NCBI GenBank assembly: GCA_903952805.1 | Contig: CAJBHN010000688.1 | Coordinates: 1-5,915, forward strand | Direction: 5' to 3' | Length of the DNA: 5,915 bases | DNA from: an uncultured Myxococcales bacterium | Lineage (GTDB): Bacteria > Myxococcota > UBA727 > VGSZ01 | Shown: piece by piece, positions 1 to 5,915 of the stretch | Position numbering within the stretch: position 1 is the first letter of the stretch | How the letters are laid out: each line of letters begins with the position of its first letter | The notes under the pieces: generated by a model | Database searches by the model: none | What the model was told of the DNA's origin: nothing | Seen by the model: only the letters and a program-made list of their open reading frames with translations | Made by a program: the position numbers and the translations under genes

Positions 1-3000
1 CCTGGAAAGCGATCCTGGTGATGAGCCGGTTCGTCGCAATGCCGAGAGCGTCGCATCCGGCCTCGCCCGCGCAGATGATCTGTTCGCGGTGTACCGACGC
101 CTTCGTTGCTCGAGCGACCCCGCAATAGCGTCGCTGTACAGCCAGCGATTGGCTGCGATGTCGGCGGGACGTGGCGACGTCGACGGCGCTTTGGAGGCGC
201 TGCAGTTCCAGGCAAATCTTGACCCCACCAACCCGGCGCTCTGGCATCAAATGATCGAATTGCTGGAACGCAAGAACGATGCCCTCGGGGTTGCGGCAGC
301 GCTGACGCATCTTGCCGATATCGCTCCAGCAGCAGAAACGGTCGATCGCCTTCTCGATTTGGCCGATTATTGCGTCGACGTACTGGAGGATAATCAGCGT
401 GGTCTTGCCGCGATTCGAGCGGCCCATGTCCTCGATCCGACGAAAGACGCAATCCTGGCCCGCTTGGAAGCGCGCTTGCGACTTGCTGGGGTGGAAGGTG
501 CCGAGCTGGCGGATGTGCTGCTCAAACGGGCGGCATTGCAGACCTTGGCGTCAGCCCGCGCTTCGCTGCTTGCGGAACACGGCGCCATCAGCGCGAGGCT
601 CGGCGACGCATCGATGGCCGTGGCTTCGCTGTTGGGCTCGTTGCGTGTTGAGCGCGATGGTCAGTCAACCCTGAAGGTCACGGAATTGTTGCAGAAGATT
701 GCAGTTCGCGATGACGCCGCAGGGCTTGAAGCATTGGACGCCATCATTGAACACCACCGCGAGCAGCATGCTTGGCAGCCGTTGGTCGAATCGCTTGAAA
801 TAGCAGCACAGAAGCGACCAGCCAGCGATGATCGGGCACGGCTTTTCGACGAGATTTCCGACCTCAACGAGCGCGCGTTGCGCGTGCCCCAGCTTGCGTT
901 CATGGCGACGTGTCGCGCGCTGCGCGATGTTCCAACCGAGGAGCGCCTCGTTCGGGCGCGCGGGCTCGCCCAGAGAACCGACAGTTACAGCGATTTGCTC
1001 GAGGTCTGCGAAGACGTTGCCGAAGCTTTCGGCAAGGTGCCCGACGGGCGCGCGGTCGCCGTGCGCTTTCTCCAGGAAGCTGCAGACGTCGCCGCTGAGC
1101 TGGGTGACAATGCGGCAGCAATCCAGGTTGCTGAGGCGACGTTGCGGCTCGACCCGGCCAGCACCGACGCGCTGGCGGTGCTTGAGCGAATTCACCGCGC
1201 GGATGCCGACCAGGCAGGGCTGCTTCAGGTCCTTCAGCGTCGTGCCGAGCAGGCGGCCGACAGTGTGACCCGTCGGGATGCGTTGCTTGAAATCGCCAAG
1301 ATGACGGCGGTGACCAACGACGGCTTGGCTGAAAATGCGCTCGGCCGCGTGCTCGAGATTCAAGCCAGTGAGCCAAATGCCCTGCAAATGCTCGATGATT
1401 TGTATGAGCGCACGGGCAATTCGGCAGCCCACGTCGCCGTTTTGGAACGTCGCATTCAGAGCGAGTTGGAGCCGGCGGCTCGGGCTCGCTTGCGTTCTCG
1501 TTTGGGCGTCTTGCGTCTTCGTCGTCGTGGCGATCCTGGCGGGGCACTCGACGACCTCGGTGTCGCCGTTTCGGAAGGTCCTGCGGTGACTGAAGTCCGC
1601 AGCGGTCTTGAAATCCTGCTGGAGCACGCTCGTTCTCGCGGCGCGCCACCAGTTGCTGTCGTGGCCGAGCTGCTGGAGCGCGCGTTGCGCGCCCAAAATG
1701 ACTTCGCCAGCGTGCCGCCCGTCCTTGAATTGCGCCTCCTTGGCACCATCGACCACAGCGAACGAGCGGCGCTCCTTGCCGAAATTGCGAAAATCCAGGA
1801 GGGGCTCGGGCAGCCGGGGCTGGCCTTCATGGCGACATGTCGAGCGGTCAAGGAACTCCCCAATGAAGCCAACCTGAGAGCCGAAGCGGAGCGTTTGGGG
1901 GCTGCCACCGACAGCCTCGAGACCCTCGCCCTCGTGTATGAAGATGTGCTTGACGCCGTCACCGACCCTGCCACTCGAGTTTTGTTGCATAAGCGCATCG
2001 CGAAGCTTGCAGAGACAGTTGGTGGCGACCAGGAGACGGCGCGCGAGCGCCTGAGCGCGGCCGTTGCGGCGGGAGCAAGTGACAGCGGCACCCTGAAGGA
2101 TCTTGCACGATTGACTCGGGAGACCGGCAAGGGTCAGGAGCTTTCCAGCGTGCTGCTTCGTTTGGCTGAAGCCGCCATCCTCGAAGCCAATATCGACGTC
2201 GCCCGGGATGCCTACGCCGAACTCGCTGACGTCGATGAGAACCTCGGCAATCTGGCGGGCGCTATTCACGCGTGTCGTGAATTGGGTTCCATCGACAGTT
2301 CAGATCGCGGTGTGCGTGCGACCCTCGAGCGTCTCTATGCTCGTGCCGAGCGATGGCACGAGTTGGCCGACTTGTTGATGGAAGCCGCTCGTCGCGGCCC
2401 AACTCCTGAAGAACACGCGAACGTGCTTGCCCGCTTGGTTCACGTACAACTGGAGAAGTTGCACGATGTACCCGCTGCATTGAGTTCATTGCAGGCGTTG
2501 GCGCAGGTGCTGCCGAGTTCCGAGGCCATCGTGACTTTGGCATCGCGGGCGCTGATTGGCTTGACCGGTGACCCCCGCCCGGAGGCCCGCCAATGGCGAG
2601 CGGCTCTCGCTGTGGTCGTCGAACCTCGCTATGAATCGCAGGGAGCTTGGGCCGAGTTGGCGCAGGTGCTACGACTCCGGCTCGACGTGGAGGCGTCCTC
2701 CGAGCAGCGTAAGCGCCTCTGGATGCGTGTCATCGATATTGAGGAACGCCTGCTCAATAAGCCCGAGTTGGCAATGCTGTCGCTGGCTCGAGCCCTCGCT
2801 GAGGACCCGGCTGATACCTCGTTGCGGGAACGCGCCGAGCGCCTCAGCGTTCGGCTGCACGACTTGGAAAGCCTGCTGGGGCTGTATGAAGATCTCATCG
2901 TGCGCTTGGCGTCGACAGATCCACTGCGTATCGTGTACGCAAATCGTTGCGCCGAACTCTACGAAGGCGGCGTCGGTGACCCCACCCGCGCTGCGGAAAT

Positions 3001-5915
3001 GTACGAGCAAACCTGGAATGCCATGGTGGCCCAGGGCAGTCCGCACGACGAACGGCTCAAGGTGCTGGACCGGGTAGAGCGTTTGTATCGCGCCGTGGGT
3101 GATCCTCCGCGTCTTGCCGAGACGCTGAAGCGAAGAGCTGGGCTCCTCAGCCCCACTTCGCCGACTGTCGCTCGTCAGCAGTTGTTCGAGGCTGCCGCCA
3201 TCGAAATGCATGGCCTTCAAGCCTTTGATTCCGCAATCAAAACGCTCAGGACGTTATTGGAACTCGCCCCAGCAGACTTGCCTGCGCTGCGCGTGCTCGA
3301 AGAAGCATGTGAACGACAACAGCGGTGGCCCGAGCTTGCGGAGACCATCGAGAGGGAACTCGCTGCTCTCGGCGAGAGCGAACCGACGCGTTCCCTGGAA
3401 GCCCGTTTCAAGCTGGGCGTGGTCCTCGACCAACACCTCGGCCTCTCCGATGAGGCTCTCATCCAGTTCCAGGGTGTCCTGGCGATTCGGCCCGAGCACA
3501 AGGAAACGCGCGAATACCTCGAGACCCGTATGGTGGCCCGGATCACCGGGCGTTTCGACGGAGCGACTTTTCTACAGCAGTCGTATGAGAAAACTGGCGA
3601 CTGGCAAAAGGCGGTTGAGGTCTTGCAAGGGCAAGTGCCCGAACTTGAGCGCCGCGGCGACAAGCGTGAGATCCGTCTGCATTTGACGCGCATCGCCGAT
3701 ATTCAGGAAAACGAAATCAAGGCTTCAGACCTTGCATTCGTGACCCTCTGTCGGGCGCTCAAACACGATCCTGGTGATCACGGCTTGCGCGATCGATTGC
3801 GGAAAATCTCGATCGTCGGAGAAATCGTCGATGAACTGATTGAGGTGCTCGACGATGAGGCGTTGGCCGCCGAGGTCGCTGGCAAATCCAGCCTGGCAGC
3901 GGAATTGCGTGAAGAGTCAGCGAGCCTCTATGCCCAAGCCCTTGGTGACCTGCATCAGGCCATTGCTGGCTACGAAGCGGTCCTCGAAAAGAACCCAGGG
4001 CGGCTCGTGCCCCTCGAGGCTCTCTCGACGCTGTACGCCCAGGTCGGGCGGTATGCCGATCTGGAAAAGGCGCTGCGTCGTCGGTTGATGTTCAAAGACG
4101 ATCCGCATGAGCGCATTGATTTGCTGGTGCAGTTGGCTCGGGTATTGGCCGAAAACCTCGACCGTCTTGACGATGCTGCGGTCGCTCTCGAGGAGGTTCG
4201 TCGCATTGATTCGTCTCACGTCGTTGCGAGACGTCTCTTCATATACGTGCTTGACAGGCAGGGAAGCCTCGAGCAGTTGCGTGCCTTACTTGAAGATGAA
4301 CTCGCTGCCTGTCGCGTCAACGGCGACGTTGGCGGCTTGGTTGTCGCTCGTCGGCGCTTGGCGACGCTGCTCGCCGATCAACTTGGTGACACCGAGGCAG
4401 CCATTCCCCTGTGGCAAGAGGAGCGAGCGTCGCAAGATAATGCAACGTCCACCGATATCTCGTTCATGACCCTCGAGCGCCTGTACACGCGGGCCGAATC
4501 TTGGTCGTCTCTGCGCGGCCTCTACGAAGAAGCGCTACGCCACGAGCGGGATCCAGCCCTGTTGTCGGCGCTGACGGGGAAGATCGGCGAAGTCTTGTCA
4601 GTCCACCTTGGAGGCAAGGAAGAGGCTGTCACCCGGCACCTGAAAGTGCTGGAACTAGACCCGCAAAACCAGCAGTCCCTCGACGCCCTGCGCAGCCTGT
4701 ATTCGTCCATGGAGCGCCACGAAGACCTTGTGGCGCTGCTTCGCCGCATGATGCGGGTCACAGGTGAAGCCAAGCGTCTGAAGGAATTGCGGTTTCAACT
4801 TGGGGAGACCCTTGGCGCGAAACTGGGGAAGCGCGCGGAGGCCGTGGAAACCGGCCGTCGTATCCTCGATATTGAGCCCCACACCAACCCCGAGTTGGAG
4901 AGGTTGGCCGGTATCTTCCGCTCCTGCGAGGCCTGGGAGGAACTGGCCGATGTCCTCGAGCGCCTTGCCAGCCAACTGGAGGGACCAACCAAGGTCTTGC
5001 GGCTGCTGGAAATCGCCGATGTCTTTGAGCAAAACGTTGGTCGCGGTCGACTTGCTGCGTCGGCCTATGAGAAGATTCTCACGATTGAACCCCGCAATGA
5101 CCGGGGCTACGCGAGACTGTGCGCGATCCATACCGATAATGCAGATTGGGCGAGACTGATTGCGCTGAAGGAAGAGCGGGTCAAGGCGATGACCGCCGCA
5201 GCAACGCGTATCGAGATTCTGCGCGAAATCGGAGGGCTCTACGATGAAAAGCTTGGCCAAAAGCCGCTTGCTTTTCTCGCGGCCTGTCGCGCATATCGTG
5301 AGGATTACGATAACGCGGACCTGGCGGCCCTGATGGACCGACTCGCGCTCGAGACTGATTCAGTCGACGAGCTGGTCACGATCTATGACGATGCACTGGA
5401 GAGCCTCAGCCACGAACCGCGCATTTTGGCCACGCATTTACGCATGGCGGAGTTGGCCTGGAAACACCTGGGCTCCCCAAATGACGCCGAAGTCCACTTC
5501 AAGCGCGTGTTGGAGTACGACGCAGGCTCCATTGCAGCACTGGAGGGGTTGGCGTCGTTGTATGACAGCCTTGACCGACCCAAGGACGTCGTGGCGATTT
5601 ACGAGCGCCGGGTCGACCAGGCTGTCGATGTGCCGGGGCGCGTTGAGTGGTTGCGACGAATTGCCAAGGTGCTGGACCAAAAGGCAAGAGATGTCGACGG
5701 CGCCATCTCGGCCTACAAACGGATCACCGAGCTTGATGGGACCAACGCCCTTGCCCTGAAAGAACTGGCCGAATTGCTCGAACGCGAGCAGCGTTGGCCA
5801 GCCTTGATTGCGACTCTGAAGCGCAGCGAAGAACTCGCGCCGACGGCCGAAGATCGATTCGCCATTCGATATCGTATCGCTGGGATTTGTGAGCAACAGC
5901 TCGAAAATCCCGACC
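1..5915 (+). CDS. Giant TPR-repeat protein, internal fragment (partial at both ends)
   Basis: The frame starting at base 2 is open for 1,971 codons to base 5914, with neither start nor stop inside the window, so the whole protein is larger than 1,971 residues. The translation is helical repeat throughout. TPR helix-B signatures are clear at residues about 58-75, 368-385, 1314-1332, 1536-1556 and 1895-1915, each ending in a (L/I)(D/E)(P/G) turn. Between them lie helix-A segments with a WxxL or equivalent anchor (W258, W785, W883, W1109, W1201, W1501, W1645, W1716, W1932). TPR domains form superhelical protein-binding scaffolds; partner and pathway cannot be read here. I see no enzymatic motif, no hydrophobic stretch long enough to cross a membrane, no signal peptide (the N-terminus is absent) and few cysteines. 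Charged residues (E, D, R) dominate with A and L, as in soluble helical scaffolds. Coding status is very secure, TPR-like assignment strong, biological role unknown. A general alpha-solenoid outside the strict TPR family is the main alternative label. Confidence 0.95.
2..772 (+). repeat. Super-repeat block 0 (C-terminal part only)
   Basis: This stretch covers residues 1-257. The first residues (L1, D4-P5, then hydrophobic anchor L27) match the part that follows the CRA motif in later blocks: D935-P936 to L958 in block C has the same 22-residue Pro-to-Leu spacing. The window therefore opens just inside the first module of a super-repeat. Further units are anchored near L95 and L169. The last is elongated, with 92 residues to the next anchor L261, as in the complete blocks. 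Helix-B signatures with LDP turns are seen at residues 58-75 and 134-146. The missing start lies upstream of the window. Confidence 0.65.
773..1702 (+). repeat. Super-repeat block A (complete, four TPR-like units)
   Basis: This block covers residues 258-567 (310 residues). Units begin near W258, Y329, Q404 and A476, with lengths of about 71, 75, 72 and 92 residues. The first unit carries the diagnostic motif LAFMATCRAL at residues 298-307, followed by a helix ending in LLEVCEDV (332-339). A textbook TPR helix B occupies residues 368-385 (GDNAAAI to LRLDP), and a second, weaker one ends near residue 459 (EPN). The fourth unit holds about 20 extra residues, an additional helical segment around 550-561. 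Boundaries were set by eye at the WxxL anchor and could shift by a few residues. Confidence 0.7.
899..919 (+). repeat. Near-identical 21-base direct repeat, copy 1 (encodes FMATCRA)
   Basis: The 21 bases encoding FMATCRA match those at 1826-1846 at 19 of 21 positions; both differences are third-codon (silent) positions. Similarity falls off immediately on both sides. This is the core of the CRA motif in block A. Confidence 0.7.
1703..2647 (+). repeat. Super-repeat block B (complete, four TPR-like units)
   Basis: This block covers residues 568-882 (315 residues). Units begin near F568, L639, G711 and W785, with lengths of about 71, 72, 74 and 98 residues. The first unit contains LAFMATCRAV at 607-616, nearly identical to block A, then the same helix ending in LALVYEDV (642-649). 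The third unit begins near GQEL (711-714). The fourth begins with the clear helix A LYARAERWHEL (778-788) and is the longest unit of the window, with the extra segment around 855-880 ending in EPRYESQGAW. That EPxYxxxxxW pattern is typical of large TPR proteins I associate with Myxococcota-type bacteria (from memory, not a search). Confidence 0.7.
1826..1846 (+). repeat. Near-identical 21-base direct repeat, copy 2 (encodes FMATCRA)
   Basis: This is the partner of the element at 899-919, 927 bases downstream and in the same reading frame. It encodes the same seven residues in block B with two silent changes. The equivalent places in blocks C, D and E are clearly diverged in both DNA and protein. 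Confidence 0.7.
2648..3601 (+). repeat. Super-repeat block C (complete, four TPR-like units)
   Basis: This block covers residues 883-1200 (318 residues). Units begin near W883, L955, P1035 and W1109, with lengths of about 72, 80, 74 and 92 residues. The first unit has LAMLSLARALAEDPAD (923-938). This aligns with the CRA motif of the other blocks, but alanine (A929) replaces the cysteine and M925 replaces the phenylalanine. It continues into LLGLYEDL (958-965). The fourth unit begins CERQQRWPELAETIEREL (1103-1120) and includes the extra segment around 1172-1195 ahead of SYEKTGDW. Block order and unit lengths match blocks A and B. Confidence 0.7.
3602..5146 (+). repeat. Seven-unit TPR stretch breaking the four-unit super-repeat
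   Basis: This stretch covers residues 1201-1715. It opens like the other blocks, with W1201 and then LAFVTLCRALKHDPGD (1244-1259). No new CRA module appears after four units; seven units pass (starts near 1201, 1276, 1352, 1423, 1501, 1573, 1645) before the next one. Unit lengths are about 75, 76, 71, 78, 72, 72 and 71 residues. Good helix-B signatures lie at 1314-1332 and 1536-1556 (LELDPQN). The fourth unit contains a short hydrophilic insertion near 1478-1486 (DNATSTDIS). The elongated final unit seen in blocks 0, A, B and C is missing. Either units were gained here or an incomplete block was fused. Confidence 0.6.
4502..5914 (+). repeat. Regular array of 71-72 residue TPR-like units
   Basis: Residues 1501-1971 form the most regular part of the protein. 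Successive WxxL-type anchors fall at residues 1504, 1576, 1648, 1719, 1791, 1863 and 1935, that is, spacings of 72, 72, 71, 72, 72 and 72 residues (about 216 bases). The turn that ends each helix B is spaced the same way: D1553-P1554, E1625-P1626, E1696-P1697, D1768-Y1769, D1840-A1841 and D1912-G1913. Each unit accommodates about four helices, i.e. two TPR hairpins. The array overlaps the seven-unit stretch and the final block and continues past the right edge. Confidence 0.75.
5147..5914 (+). repeat. Start of a further block with CRA module (block E, partial)
   Basis: This block covers residues 1716-1971. Its first unit starts at W1716 and contains LAFLAACRAY (1756-1765), followed by LVTIYDDAL (1791-1799), the same succession as the first unit of blocks A to D. 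The next two units start near P1860 (not tryptophan) in EL/VV-type helices at 1788 and 1860, and the last begins at W1932 (RWPALIATLKR). Unlike blocks A, B, C and D, this CRA unit is not preceded by an elongated unit. The block is cut by the end of the window, so its total length is unknown. Confidence 0.6.

Noticed and set aside
312..1000. An ATG-initiated start of the TPR gene within the window.
   Set aside because: In-frame ATG codons exist, but the frame is open from base 2 and the first residues already match the interior of a super-repeat, so the gene's start is upstream.
312..1268. Several 60-150 codon + strand frames with ATG starts, e.g. 312-674 and 828-1268.
   Set aside because: They are out of frame with the continuous reading frame, are Arg/Ser/Trp/Cys-rich, and lack any repeat or domain pattern.
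900..2130. Two overlapping - strand frames (249 and 224 codons) rich in Arg, Ala, Pro and Ser.
   Set aside because: The low-complexity R/A/P/S composition is what out-of-frame reading of GC-rich coding DNA gives. Both lie wholly opposite the repeat protein.
665..2269. A 534-codon open frame on the - strand.
   Set aside because: Its codons lie exactly in register with the + strand gene, so it can only be closed by TTA, CTA or TCA codons on the sense strand, which are rare in this GC-rich gene. The sense frame shows repeat structure and conserved motifs throughout; the antisense translation has no recognisable domain.
3210..3693. Paired 158-codon frames on both strands.
   Set aside because: Both overlap block C of the solenoid in other frames, with no family resemblance and no sign of their own translation signals. 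The continuous frame keeps its TPR pattern across this stretch.
1..5915. Possibility of CRISPR array, tRNA, riboswitch, insertion sequence or promoter in the window.
   Set aside because: There is no noncoding space. The repeats are protein-level, diverged in DNA, and spaced by about 216 or 930 bases in frame. No terminal inverted repeats or cloverleaf-like segments were seen by eye.

Overview
The window is one uninterrupted protein-coding region. Reading the + strand from base 2, all 1,971 codons are open, with no start region, stop codon, intergenic gap, promoter, terminator or RNA gene. It is an internal slice of a single very large gene that enters at the left edge and leaves at the right edge.

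The encoded protein is almost entirely alpha-helical repeat of the tetratricopeptide (TPR) type. Helix-B signatures such as GDxxxAIxxYxxVLxLDPxN recur along its length, as do hydrophobic helix-A segments of the form LxxLYxxxxxWxxLxxxLxRR. Aligning the WxxL position by eye gives 26 anchors with a mean spacing near 76 residues. Each such unit is about two TPR hairpins.

There is a second, larger periodicity. In the first two thirds, the units group into four-unit super-repeats of about 306-321 residues. Each super-repeat begins with a module carrying a LAFxxxCRALxxDP-like motif and ends with an elongated unit of 92-98 residues. The layout is: tail of one super-repeat (2-772), three complete copies (773-1702, 1703-2647, 2648-3601), a stretch of seven units that breaks the four-unit rhythm (3602-5146), and the start of another block (5147-5914). 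From about 4502 onward the units are nearly metronomic at 71-72 residues.

Base composition is GC-rich, by eye around 60 percent. TTA, CTA and TCA codons are rare, which leaves long spurious open frames on the opposite strand. Giant TPR-repeat proteins of this style, with LEPxYxxxxxW and RALxxDP modules, are familiar from Myxococcota, Bradymonadota and related former Deltaproteobacteria, so I favour that kind of organism. This is an inference from style, not a database match. No catalytic domain, signal peptide or membrane segment is visible in this slice, and both protein ends are missing. The most that can be said of function is a protein-binding scaffold of unknown partners.
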